From positions 160,099 through 224,098 of the forward strand of contig NW_013652137.1 in assembly GCF_000499385.1 (NCBI RefSeq): 64,000 bases of DNA. The letters are read 5' to 3'. Below, piece after piece: positions 34,701 through 46,500 of this stretch (positions within the stretch are counted from its first letter, which is position 1; each line of letters opens with the position of its first letter). This DNA is from Eimeria necatrix (taxonomy: Eukaryota; Apicomplexa; Conoidasida; Eucoccidiorida; Eimeriidae). The notes beneath the pieces were generated by a model. The model saw only the letters and a program-made list of their open reading frames with translations. It was not told the origin of the DNA and searched no databases. A program made the position numbers and the translations under genes.

Positions 34701-37700
34701 ACATAGGCCATGAAAATCGCGAGTGACAGCCGGGCAATGAACTTAGGCTATGTTGCTGATGCGATGCTCATATGCCAACTTCGGTACTTTCCATTCTTAC
34801 GAGAGATTTTTCCAGCCGAGCGTGACCCTCCCTGATGCTGGCCTCTTGGTCTATTGCGTCCTTCTTGTTCTGAAATGCCATGTTAATCATTGCCTTCATG
34901 TGAAGAAACGTTGACGACAGGAGGGTTTCCGTCGACTGGCTTTCCTGTAAACAAATGCATTGCCAGTTCAACAAAAAAATTTAATCCCGAAAACCGGTCC
35001 AGCGGTCCCCTCAAAAATGTACAGGGGTTCTTTGTGCGTCAGAAATCAGGCTGTGACAACTGGTTCACAGAGCAGCACAGCATTTATACTGAATGCATGT
35101 GCATGCAACGCCCATAATAAGCGCGACAGTAAAAATTGGTGAGCAGGATACCATTCTGTCTTGTGACCCAGGACCGTCATCAAAGAATGCCACGAAGAGG
35201 ACTTCACAGCCAAGTGTCCTGGACACTGAAGAAGTGGCTATGAAATATTCTGAGCATGACAATAAACCTATTCTCACCGTCCAGTAGTGCGGTCCATAAG
35301 AAAGGAGGAGCTCCTCGCCATTCCTCACGGGCCGGCTTGTCACGGGAAAGAAAAACGGAAGGCCCGCAATTACCACCATCAGGCTGTGGCAGTTGTTCAC
35401 GTCGCTTATCTGTTGCGAATTTGCAGCAAAAGGGAGGCATGAACTATGAAATGAACAGCATGAAGCTGCGCGGGGCTGGCTGACGAGGCAAGATGTGAAA
35501 TGCACTGGCACAGACGCTAAGGAAGCCAACTGCACAGCTCCCTGCAGCCTCAGGAGCTTCTGAAACTGACAAAGACACCTCTGTCAGAAGCTTACGTTGG
35601 CTGAGCCGTGAGCATCATTCATCATGGAGTACTCGCTTCGGTAGTCCATGGCATCTAGCTCTGGTGGGTCTGGTTCAGCGCCTGTGCCGCTGTTCATTCG
35701 AATGTCTGGTTCCTTCGTGCGAAAGTCTCGCTCTGGCATTACAGTACAGAAGGAAAAAGTTGAAATCGCTTACTTAGTCCTGCGTCTGAACTGCATGTTG
35801 TTCTTAATTGGCAGTCACTCCGCTACACACTTACGCCTTCAAAAGAAAACCTTGGACGAATCAAAGACCTTTTCGAGAATACGTCACTAAGTGCACAGGA
35901 AATGCCCATGAGTGCACTACGTGCACTCATGGGCATTTCCGAATAAAATGTGAAGTCCTGAGTGCCTCTCTGTGAAGTCGAAAAACAGCAGCTCACCTAT
36001 TTTAGTGGCTTCTTCAAACGACTTGCAAGCAGCAAGCCGACTCAATGTCCTCTGCACATAGTTGTGGATTTCATCTAGGCTTGCGAGGCTCGTTGTTTTG
36101 GACTTGGCGAACAGACAGCACGCAACGGAAAATGAAAAATTGTACTGCCATAGAAAGCATATAGTGGGATTAAGAGTGTGTTATCACTCTTTAATTTTTT
36201 GTGGCGACTCAAATATCTTCTCCGAAGGTGCTATTCGTCTACACCGCTTGTTCACTCCTTCTTGCATTAAAAATGGACCTGTGTTGCTCACTTGCCACTC
36301 CTTTTCCTGCAGTTCACCTGCCACTGAGTCAGCATAATCCTGACCATCCCACTCATTATCGTTATCAAACCCTGCCCTAGCTGCAGCAAAGTAACCATCG
36401 CGATTTCATGCATGCACATCATCTCGACTACTTCGGTAATATTCAGCCCCAACTGAACACGATGCAGCGTCTCATAGGCCTTACGCAGGCTGTTCTGATA
36501 TACCTTTGATCCTAATGCTGCTGTAAAAGCTACAGGCACAGGTACTACATTCGAACTCTCTAGTGTCTGCACGCGCTGCTAAGCTGCTGCAGTCCCCGGT
36601 AAACTGAGCCGAAATAGTGAAATAAACTCTTCCAATAGTAAAACCTGACATTTACCCCCTCGCTGATAACCTATATAAGCTGCATTCTAGTCAAAGCACC
36701 ATGCTATCGATGCCCTCAGGCATCTCAGTGCTCGCCCGCGTTATGTTCATTTGATGTGATCCTACTCTGAAACTAATGATGCATGGACCAAATATTCACT
36801 GCACGCCAAGAAGCTTTCACTGTGGCAACAAAAGAAGCATGGAAGAGGATTCCCTTGGAGTGCATCGATCGAACTTAGTCACGAATGCATCGTAAGACTT
36901 GCACAGACATCACATGAACAAACGTATCGCACCTTCTTCCTTATCTTCCTGCGCCTCCCATTCTCCAATGCAACTGAGATTGTCAACGCGAAATGCGTAC
37001 GACTGTCTTGGCGGTCCTTGAAGATTCCTCAAGTGGTCGTGAATCATCTGTAGCGAACACTTTGCAGCAAACGCCACTTCGAATCATATTTACGGCGGCC
37101 AGTAAGCCAGCAGTACTCGCAACCCATGAGAGTTCACCCTCTAGTGCCAAGAAACACAAAGTCAAAGTGTTGGTGTTAACTGCACGTTCCCTTCTGGATC
37201 TCCACCTGTGCATCATGCATTTTATGCTAGCCAATGAAATGGATGACAGTCAAGTCATAACATGCGCTGCGCATCTCTTCCGATCATTCTATGCCGCAGT
37301 TAGAGCTGACCTGCATCATCGCCAACTCTCCAGAAGGGCGCAACACCCCCCCATAGGGTGGACCCAAGATTGTGGCTGCTGGCAAAGCATCATATTCTCC
37401 CAAAGAAGCAACCGCTCGAAAGTGTTGTGGTACTTCTTGACTTTCGAGTCCCATCCGCATCTGATGCTCTTCCTCTGCTAGCTGCACAGTGTGTGTTGCG
37501 CTGCACTTCTCAATGGCAATAAAGTTTTGTCTCCCCTCCATGCATCGAATAATCTGCGCAATTACACAGTCACTGGAAAGCACAATGATGCGCTGACGCC
37601 CCGTAAGAGGCTCCAGAAAGCCCTCCTGTTGTTCCAAAGCCTCAAATGGCTTGCACTTAAGTTTTGCATCCTTCAGAAACAACGCACAGCGGAAAGCATG

Positions 37701-39820
37701 TGGCTTGAGAAGAATTTTAACAGCATGCAACAAAAGCAAGTTCGCGCCACATTTTGGGGTTTCGTGCAGTGATGGCACTACTGGCACTGGCATTGTTGTA
37801 GTTAGTGTTTCTTTCAGTGTGCAGCTGAGGCGCTCCACCTGTTCCTTGAGAGAAATTATCACTTTGGCACCGCAGTGATTTGTGGGCTTCATCCCTTCTT
37901 GTGCCAGCACTCCTCTGAGGTCTTTCATCTGGCCAAATACTCCTATCAGGGACTGGCGCGGCAACAGGATATCCTCACATTTGAGCTGCACGTAAGCAAC
38001 GAGACTCCTCCAACAGACAGCATATTTATAGACTTCTGCAATTTTTGAGTGTCGTCTGTGTCCACGCATAGAGTGCATTATGAGCAGTCAATTCCATGAA
38101 CATTCTTACGAGCCCGATGTTGCAAAAAATTCACTTGCCTTGCCACTCGGGTACGGGTAAACGAGCCCTAGGAACTGAGACTCTCTGCTAAATTTGGGGA
38201 GCACCACGCGCTTAGTATAGAAGTGCCCTCCTCCGAGGCCCTTAGACCAGAATTTCCACTCTAAAGATCCCACATAACAGCAGACAATGCCCGTTGTAGA
38301 ACAGTTTAACGTCAGATCTATGCACCGCATGCCCCGGTAAGACCAACGCACAAAATTTAAAACAGCCAGAAAAGAAAACTTTGACGCGCGCAGATCACCG
38401 GACGGTGGCCTTCTCGTTAACTCTTTGAGTCAGTGTACCGTCTGGCCTCTTTTGAAATTTCTCCTTCAAGTCTTCATGTCTTCCGTAAGCCTTTAAACGC
38501 CTTTCTCGGCCAACAGACTTTACGCATTCAATGTATTCCTCCATTCTGTGCGTATTTCAAGCAAGATGGAGGAGTTCAACATAAGGGAGGCTGTCAGTTG
38601 CTTCGATGACTCTCCGCAGGGCTGCGCCGACCGTTAGAGAAACTCACCGTTCAACATCGACGTATGTCCCCACACCGTAAAGAGCGTGTCGAAGCCAATC
38701 TACCTTCTGCCCCTTCTCGTTGACTGTGCTATCTGCGCAATTGGCAGCAGAAGCGAAAGAACAGGACGCCAGCAAATAACGCTTAACTTCTTTTGCTGAG
38801 AACCTGCCGAATCGCGCGAATGCTGCAAAGAAACGTGCAGAGAAGACCTTTCTCTCACCAGGCAGAGGCAACCAGTCTGGTCGTCCTTTAAATGCTCCTC
38901 CCCATAAGGCTTCATCCCCAACCTCACGGGCTTTGACGCGTGGAACTTCACGCCATGCACTTGATCGGCCACGACCTCTCCCATTTGTCGGTCCGAAATC
39001 AAGCCGACGTACATCCAGCACTCTGTCCCCCGGCTTCAAAATGGAAGACGTTTTCTGGGTATTCCTCGACTCGGCTCGCCTGCGACATGGCTGGCTCGAT
39101 GGGAGTTCAATCAAGACGAGCACTCCACAGCGTCGAACAACAATGCAGAGTAAAAAACTCACAGGCGATCAGCGTGGACTCTAAAACACTGGGGTTATGA
39201 CGTATGGATCAATTTTGCTTCTGTCAGGGCAAACGGATGCTCGGACTGGCACTCCGCAAGACATAGCCCCTGTAAAATTTATCACTCTCAGTATCCTACA
39301 ATACTGTGGCGAACAATTACCTAAGGGATATGTATGGTCTTGTTTTGTTGCCTAAGCCTTGTCTTCCCGTTTGTGGGATACAATGTCGTCCTAGGTTCTC
39401 CAAGGCGCGCCGCTTTGCCGCAGCAGCCGGCGAACCGAAGCTAATGGCATTGGGTGGTCCTGTAAGTGCTGTTTCTTGTCCGACAGATGGTATTTCATTC
39501 TCTGAGAGGGCCTCTGAGTCATCTTTCCCGCCATTTGATGGTAGGTTCTTGCGACCGTCCTGCCGCGACGCCATAGAGCATGTTGCACCTCCATGGGATT
39601 CTGCACGGTGCGAGGTCACACCTGGTACTCGGCTGACCCCCATGAAAACGCCGTTTTCATCTGACTTTCTACCAGAATCAGGCATTAGGACCGGGAGAAT
39701 ATGTGGACTCTTGTGAGGACAGACAGAACTGTGTGGGGGACAGTGCCTCACAACGTTACAACCACGGGGTACAGTTGGTTTAACTTTAAAGGGTTCGATG
39801 CAAGGAGGTGTAGGGCCCAC
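31786..39820 (-). CDS. SET-domain methyltransferase with coiled coil and Cys/His zinc motif, 19 exons
   Basis: Exons (5' to 3'): 39820-39321, 39079-38648, 38545-38399, 38317-38248, 37985-37839, 37670-37566, 37481-37311, 37047-36933, 36559-36371, 36074-35997, 35732-35596, 35409-35278, 34944-34801, 34564-34377, 34153-34060, 33946-33747, 33364-33224, 33125-33017, 32760-31786. They sum to 4074 nt, exactly 1358 codons, with every joint in phase. SET motifs appear in order: LPAATILGPPYGGVL (about residue 500), SYAFRVDNLSCIGEW, RSEYSMMNDAHG, NNCHSLMVVIAGLPFFF and RPVRNGEELLLSYGPHYW (about 720-740). The GEELLLSYG element holds the AdoMet/lysine-channel Tyr. SET enzymes methylate lysines of histones or other proteins. 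An insert of about 100 residues splits SET (exons 9-10). Next comes a coiled coil (about 745-950), then KCDQCGLPF followed by HGEQEHFWHC, a probable C2-H-type zinc site (about 995-1020), and a polar tail. The weakest points are exon 4, where another frame is also open, and the exon 17 and 19 acceptors. A split into two genes near 33.7 kb cannot be fully excluded. Confidence 0.75.
33607..33682. repeat. 76-nt nested hairpin inside a SET-gene intron
   Basis: The outer arms GCAACTGGGTCGC (33607-33619) and GCGACCCAGTTGC (33670-33682) are exact reverse complements. Inside, TTTTGGCATGC and GCATGCCAATAAAA continue the pairing with a few mismatches around a CTCTAT loop. It lies in the intron between exons 16 and 17 of the SET gene model. 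Confidence 0.9.
35898..35940. repeat. Perfect 20-bp inverted repeat with 3-nt centre inside a SET-gene intron
   Basis: The left arm is 35898-35917 (GGAAATGCCC... ending AGTGCAC), the centre is TAC, and the right arm at 35921-35940 is an exact reverse complement. It lies in the intron between exons 10 and 11 of the SET gene, 57 nt past the exon 10 donor. Its form matches the palindrome at 9029-9073, but the sequence differs. Confidence 0.95.
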
Positions 39821-42800
39821 TGTGCATCAGTTACTTCAGTTGCGGGCAAGTAATTTGGCCCAGAGTTTCGTTTGGTTCTTCACCACGTCTCTGGAGTGAC
39901 GGCAGCGCGCCCCCAGCCATGGAACGATCCCTCTACTGTGCTTTAGCATGAAAACAAGAACCACATATATACATAGCTCACAAAAATATACAAGAATTTC
40001 AACAGAAGACACACAAAATACTTGGGAAGTTCGCAAGGGCACTCTCCGCCCGCCAGCCCCAAGTCATACCGGTGGGCAGACCACTGTGCAGTCTCCGCTG
40101 TTTCATTCAGAGAGGCTACTAAGCGATTCAATTGAAGTCTTGCTCTATTGTTTTTAATAAAAGACGCTTTGTAGAACTTGAGAACTGCTTGTTTTGATGA
40201 TGGGAGCAAGTGCCGCGATGGTGTCGCCCCATGCCTTGATATCGCCCGCGGCAATCGACCTTCCTACAGAGCTATTTGGCTAATGAAATAGGATCAGCCG
40301 CAGGCCTTGTAAAATGGCCAGCCAAAATTCAAGTGTTTTATTGACTGAGGAGGCGTGAGGAAGGGTGCCTCGCCGAATACTCAAAGACACGGCATCGATG
40401 TTCGCAGGGTGATGCTGGAAAAATGTGGCATGCAGACTGAAGACTTGAAAACCTCTAGGACAGCTGGCCATTTTTAAAAGTACGGTCTAATTTTGAGAAG
40501 AATAAAGTGTTGCCTCCTAAGAGGAAAGAACTATCTGGGCGACGCCTGTAACCAAGACCCTCTATTCTCGTGCTCACCGTCCGCTCTCTGAACAAAACTC
40601 CCGACATTGATTCTACACTGCGTTTCTCCTGATATTTCGACCTTTTTGATGGGCTTTTGGAAGTACGTACTCATAATCGCGCTGCCCCTGCTGATCATCG
40701 TAGCCACTTGGAATACTGTTGCATGTGCTTTGTACGGTCTAAAGTGAGAGAAAACTTCCGCGACTCCGCCGTTACTAGGCGGATTAGGTAGAATAATATT
40801 GCAATGAAATGTCATGATGGCCACGCTGCTGTCCATACAGCGCAACACAAATGCCTAGTACAACATGACAGCTGAAGTCTTTTTCAAACAATGGCTAGTC
40901 TGATCCGCAGCGTCAGGGATCTGGCTGGAAACAGGAACCATACTACTCTGTGCAGCTCATACTTACCCCGTAACGGGGAGAATATGAGTACCGAGTAGTA
41001 CGTGCAAACAAGCACACGTATGCAGGCGCCACAATACACTGCAAAAATATGCCAGGGACAGAGCACAGTGCTGTAGTTACGGCACGCTGCAAACGGCACG
41101 CGACATATGTCACAAAAAATTGGCAAGACCAAACGGCGGTACATGCAAACGCGGATAAATATGCGTAAAACCTAGTGCGTGTATACGCGCAAATGCACTG
41201 CTGCACTTAAAACAAGTGGACAAGCACACGTAAAAAAGCTGGACACACGGATGTACACGCATATAAGACCGAGTCTAGTCAGTCTCTGCAGCCACTAGCT
41301 TAGGATCAAGTCATCTGTTTCTTGGACGCTAGGAGAAAACAATGAAAACCAGGTGTGTGGCGTGGCCTGGCTGCTTGCACAGCTGAGGCTGGTGCGGCTC
41401 GAGCATTCGAATCCAACAAAACGCAGAATTGCATATATAGGCCTCAGCACTGTTTGCAATAGAAACCACTGCACCGTTGGTCTAGTGCTTTGGCGGCTAA
41501 AACTGCTGTCGTTTGCTTGACGCGATGCCCCTGGCACAGATGTTCTCTGATGGAGTAGTTGCTTGGATCAGGGGATCGCCCTCCAGCACCTCGAGGCGCG
41601 TCTGATGGAGCGGCGGCACCTGAAGGTAATACAGAAGCTACACGCTGGCATTTGGTGGCAGGGGATTTATATGTGTTTAGGTTTGTCATGGGCCTCTGGT
41701 CTTCAGTAGAAGAGCCAAAACCTGCAGGGTGTATGGGCGACCACCACCGAGAAAGACACAGCCCATCAGCTGCTGTAGCCGAAGAAATCGTTAAGAACGA
41801 CGATCATGGCAGATATGGAGAAGCCTCACAACTCACCCATAAGATGGCCCTGAACCGAGAGGAGTTGTTGACGTGTTCGTTTTCCAGCCGAAGTACAACC
41901 CACTGCAACAGCACCCCCCACAATTCTTAGTTGTGCTTGCGGGTTTTGATTGCTTGCCTTTTGGAAAACGGCGAAAGCAAGCCGTGTGGAAAAGTCGAGA
42001 CGAGTGAGTGCTGCTGCAAGATGTCAGCTAGCTAGATATGACTGCAGACGGCCTACCGCTCCTCGTCTCATGATTTCAATAACGGAGATAAACAACAATA
42101 CCAAGTTGCCGCTTAAGGACTGTACAGACAGGACAGCAACACACGAATATGCTTGTCGAGCCTGTCCAAAGGATATGCGCGAGGTGCATTCCTATGGTTT
42201 GTATGCGTAGACTTGTAGTTCTAGGTTTTCTAATGCTGCTGCTGCCGTGAGTGTTTGTGCAGGTCCTTTCTCCACCTTGTTGCCGACAAGGGAAATTGGC
42301 ATTAGGGTCATTGCCCACGTCAGTCGGCCCATCTGCTCAGAAATCGCACAGAAATAGCGCATGCACTACTGCGATACCACTGTGCAATGCAGGGACTTTG
42401 CGAAGGCCCACTGTACATGGCTCAGCCCGCAGGCGCTTCAGACTTTTGGCTAAACCCCATACTACTGACACTGAACGCTCGGGTTCATGCGCCGGCACTC
42501 AGTTACCACCTCATGGTAAGCCCATCCAACTACGAATCGAAGGCAGCAAAGACCCCACGGTTATGCCATCTCATGCACTGCCACAAGAGACATCCAGGAA
42601 ATGCCCACCAGCCAGTGGAACGCAGTTATGCCTCTGGCCAGCGGGGCAATGGAGACTTAGCTAAAGATAGTTTTGCGTAAGAAAATTGACGGCCGCTGTC
42701 GTACAGGTGTCTGCACTGCGGCGGAGTCTCCATATTCTCTTCGCCAGCAAGTAAAAAACAAGCGTGCGCAGTTAACACTGAACGCGCAAGGCAATTCAGT

Positions 42801-43599
42801 TCATTTTTTTCCTTTCATTAGAGCCCCCAAGAGTTAGAAATGACGCTTCAAAACTTACTGCATTTGTCACAGCGATGGCACCGTAGATCCACGTTGGGTA
42901 CATCAGGCGGCCTTGCATGCTGCACGGGAAACAAAAAAGAGATGCGCAGAGGCAAACAAAAAAGATGTACCCAAGAAGCTAGGTATTCACTTGATCTCTA
43001 TAGTGTACACAATAGCAGCGCACGATGTCCCCTCTGCCAGTCTTTAAATACACCGAAAGCCTCTCGCACGCGGATCCTTGAGCCTAGAGGCTCTTCTGCA
43101 ACTAGTACACCTCACATGTTCTTCCTTGTGCTGCAGCACCATTAAAGATTGAATATGGAGCCTATATGCAACTAGCCAGCCGCTGTTACATAATGTGGCA
43201 CACGGCAATGCATTTACCGTATGAATCGATCCGGGGTTGGCAGGAGGCCCCAGTCCACCCGGACATCCCAGTACAGCATAAAGAGAGAGCCCAGACAATA
43301 AGAGAAGACCCACAGAAGACACATGGCGTACACGCTCACACCTAAATCCAGCCTGATGTGCGTAGGCAAAAAGTTCACAAAAGGCAGGCAAGAAATAGCT
43401 ACGACATAGATTATATGCCGGGAAACAGATGTTGTGCAATCAGACTACTGGATGACTATAGGAGCCTCCCTTTACTTCTCTTGCCCACAGTCACAAGAGC
43501 ATTCATGTCTGCGTGCTCTACATCATTTACGCAGGGAGGTATACACGATAGGCGGATGTGATCGAGAAAACAACCATGCTGGCGCGCTACATGTTCGTT
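39821..43599. other. Gap upstream of the SET gene, no firmly supported gene
   Basis: Several moderate open frames lie here. On the minus strand, 40531-40848 has 105 codons, starting MLRCMDSSVAIMTF. On the plus strand, 41559-41930 and 42251-42664 follow plausible acceptors. None shows a family motif or closes with neighbours in phase. The 3' exons of the SPX-EXS gene may extend into 43.0-43.6 kb; the hydrophobic stretch VGLLLLSGLSLYAVLG near 43310-43260 (minus) is a candidate. No repeats were noted. Confidence 0.4.
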
Positions 43600-46500
43600 T
43601 ACCAAGGGACGTTTGTCGTGATTAATACTAAAATGCCACAAGCATATTTTGCCATGTTCATCAGGTGAATTAGGCCACCTCCGGGCTCCGCTCCCCTAAA
43701 CCTGCAGATCCACAAATGTGGCAGTCTCCCAGAGAGGAGATGAGGGCTAATTTTGAAGATGGAAAGACGCAGCAAGTACCAGGCCAGTCCTACAGCCAAA
43801 GTAGTGCGAAAAAATTCCGCAAGCTTTGTTTCGCTAGCTGCACACCTCATGGATCTCTAGTAGAGAGTAACCTTGGTGCCAGCTTAAGTTCAAAATAAAG
43901 ACAGAAGACTAAGAAGCTCAGTGCAGGCAATCGCACTCACCTGATGAAGCACTGGCACAATCGCAGGTAGAACGGTAGACCCAGCAGGACAGGCCTCACT
44001 AGTGAATCTCCTGTAGAAGTACGTGCAGCAGCAGTAAGGCAAAAACAGAAGATAAGGAAAAAGACGCTATCAGTGGATGCCCTTCAACAGCGAGCCACCC
44101 GTGGACAAACGCATGAGTAAACAGGAATCTCACAAAAAGCACTGGAGCACCCACCGTAACACTGTGCAGGGCCAGTGTTGTCCATCCCCTTGCTGCAGCA
44201 TCACAGAAACAGAAGCATATCATGTGCTCAGCCGAGATATGGTGTGCCTCCATGCTATAGGCGTTGGTTCACAGGCAAACAGAAGAAGCTATTTGAAACC
44301 GCAGCACACAATCAGTGAATCCACGGACCCTGGTAAGGGCACGAACTGCAGAAGCAGCAGCCGCATACCTCAAGTAGCAGGCAAGGTACTGCAGGTCACC
44401 CAGAGGCTTGGCAAGTGAGGTAAGGACGTCCCCAATTATGTTTGCCACAAGCTTCACGTCGCGTACAGTAAATACACTGAGACCACAGCATCAGCAGCAA
44501 AAACGGCAAAATTTCGACGGGAAAGCATGCGGAAATGCGAGTGCAGAATATTGTCTTCGAAAATAGACAGCTGTAGGACACTTGCAATGCTAGTGTCTGG
44601 CCGCCAGCTGCTGGTCGCTCTAATGGCAGATAATGCGCTCACCCAGCCTTCAACACTGTGAAAAATGCCCCAAGCACTTGCCGACGAGCTTTATACGTCA
44701 ATGCACGCGAAGGGAAAAGAAGTAGAAGAAGCTGCAACAAGAGGAGACCTAAGGGATAGAAATGGTACCTGAAGCAGTCGCATACCCAGCACCAAAGACT
44801 CTACCAGGGTCATTAGCTTCGTCGTGCTGCTGAGTGATCATGTGCAGTGTCGTGCTGCTTTTGGCTGTCCCTGGACGTGAAGTAGCTCCTGCTGTTGTGC
44901 CATGTCCCAGATGCAACTTCCTATTTTTACACAAAGTGGAAAATCACTACTGTCACTCGAGCTGAAAAGGCTGCACTAGCTGTTAGAGCAGTGGCACCCT
45001 ACATCTGGCCGTCACCCAGGAGATGGAGCTTGGAGTCTGCAAGGTAAAGAGCGCAGGTGGCAGTCGTGAGGACGAAGTGCAACGCTGCCGTGCAGAAGAA
45101 TGACACACTGGACGTCTGCCCCCTTGGCGCTAAGTCCAATAGAAAGCTGCAGCAGAAATAGCAGGCCAGGAAATTCTCTCTAAATGCATGTATTTTCCAA
45201 GTCGCCATGCGCAACAAAAAGCGCCGAAGGAAGATTGAATTCGGCACATGCCTGACTCGTAGCTCGTCATTCTCGTCACTGGCTTTTTTCAGACAATGTG
45301 CGTACATAAAAAAAGTCAGTGTGCAAGTATGCAGATAAACGCATCAGATATATAAACCCATGATCTATAAAGACATGACGAATGCAAGTACATCACATGA
45401 AGTCTCAATGCATCAGACGGCGTTGTGAATATCGGGGTGTGTGCGCATTAGTTGCTAGTGTTCATAAACAATCTAGACTGTAGATATACCAGTAGTTGAC
45501 GCCGTATCGCTCCATCACGGCCATCGCAGACGCGGTGGAGAGCCATATGAAGGACCAAGCGAAGGCCAGTCTGAGGAGGCAGGACCGAGAATGGCCGACA
45601 CGCACAAGAATTTATGAAGGGAAAAACAAAGAGACTCAATGATACACGCAGTGCACTTGGCAAGGGGCGCCTCTTCACCTGAAAAGGGGAAAGACAGCCA
45701 TCAAGCCCTCGTAGTCAAACGATTTTGAGGGAGGTACCGGCATGAACAGCAACGCCGTCGTCAGCAAAAGAAGGACCGAAAGGCACCCAGCCAGGAACGA
45801 CACCCTAACCTCTTGCCTGAAGTAAGCGCCCTAAGAATGGCACAGAATGCAGCGACACATGGACGCAAATACACATCAAAGGCCAACAGGTTAAACTGAC
45901 TGCAAGCTCTTGCAGGCCTCCTGGAGGCAGCTCACAGTCTAGCCACCAGGGGAGAGGCAGCCAGAAGACAATAATGACATTAGAACGTGACACAAGAGTG
46001 GGCTCAACAAAGTGAGTACTAGTCTGAATCGTCCACATGCTAATATACCCCTTATCCCTCCAGCAATTTACTCTCTACGGAGTTTCTGGCACACGGCACA
46101 TGGCGTCGCGCTATATGTTGCGAGTGAGCAAAGGCACAGAAGAACATCACGGGGTAGATATGCCCTGTTATAACAAGACAGAAACGGGGAGATGAGAACA
46201 ACAGAAAGGTTAAACAAGAGACACAATCAACGACGAAAACGTAGAAAGCTAGAGATGACGTATTGCATTGCACTGGCCGCTTGTCTTACCCCTCCAGAGA
46301 GATCTTCATGGGCCCTCAGGGGCAGCACCTCGAGAGATAATTCCGAATCCTCTCCAGCCACGTGGCGGTAGAGGGCTCTAGCTGCCCGCTGCACCGTAGA
46401 GAAAAGGAATACGGGCAATATAATGCGAAAAAAAGCCACTGAGTGCAGGGGGAAGAGGAAGAAACGGCGAAGCCAGACACGGTAAACAGCAACAGAGACT

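Noticed and set aside
35065..35535. 156-codon minus-strand frame read as a continuous small SET protein
   Set aside because: Only 35409-35278 is conserved SET sequence; the flanks match intron borders, and the exon fits in phase into the larger SET gene.
40531..40848. 105-codon minus-strand frame starting MLRCMDSSVAIMTF
   Set aside because: It reads fairly like protein but has no recognised family, and neighbouring frames could not be joined in phase.
42251..42664. Plus-strand exon candidate after a GTGCAG acceptor
   Set aside because: Two overlapping frames are equally open and neither has motifs or a start-bearing partner exon.
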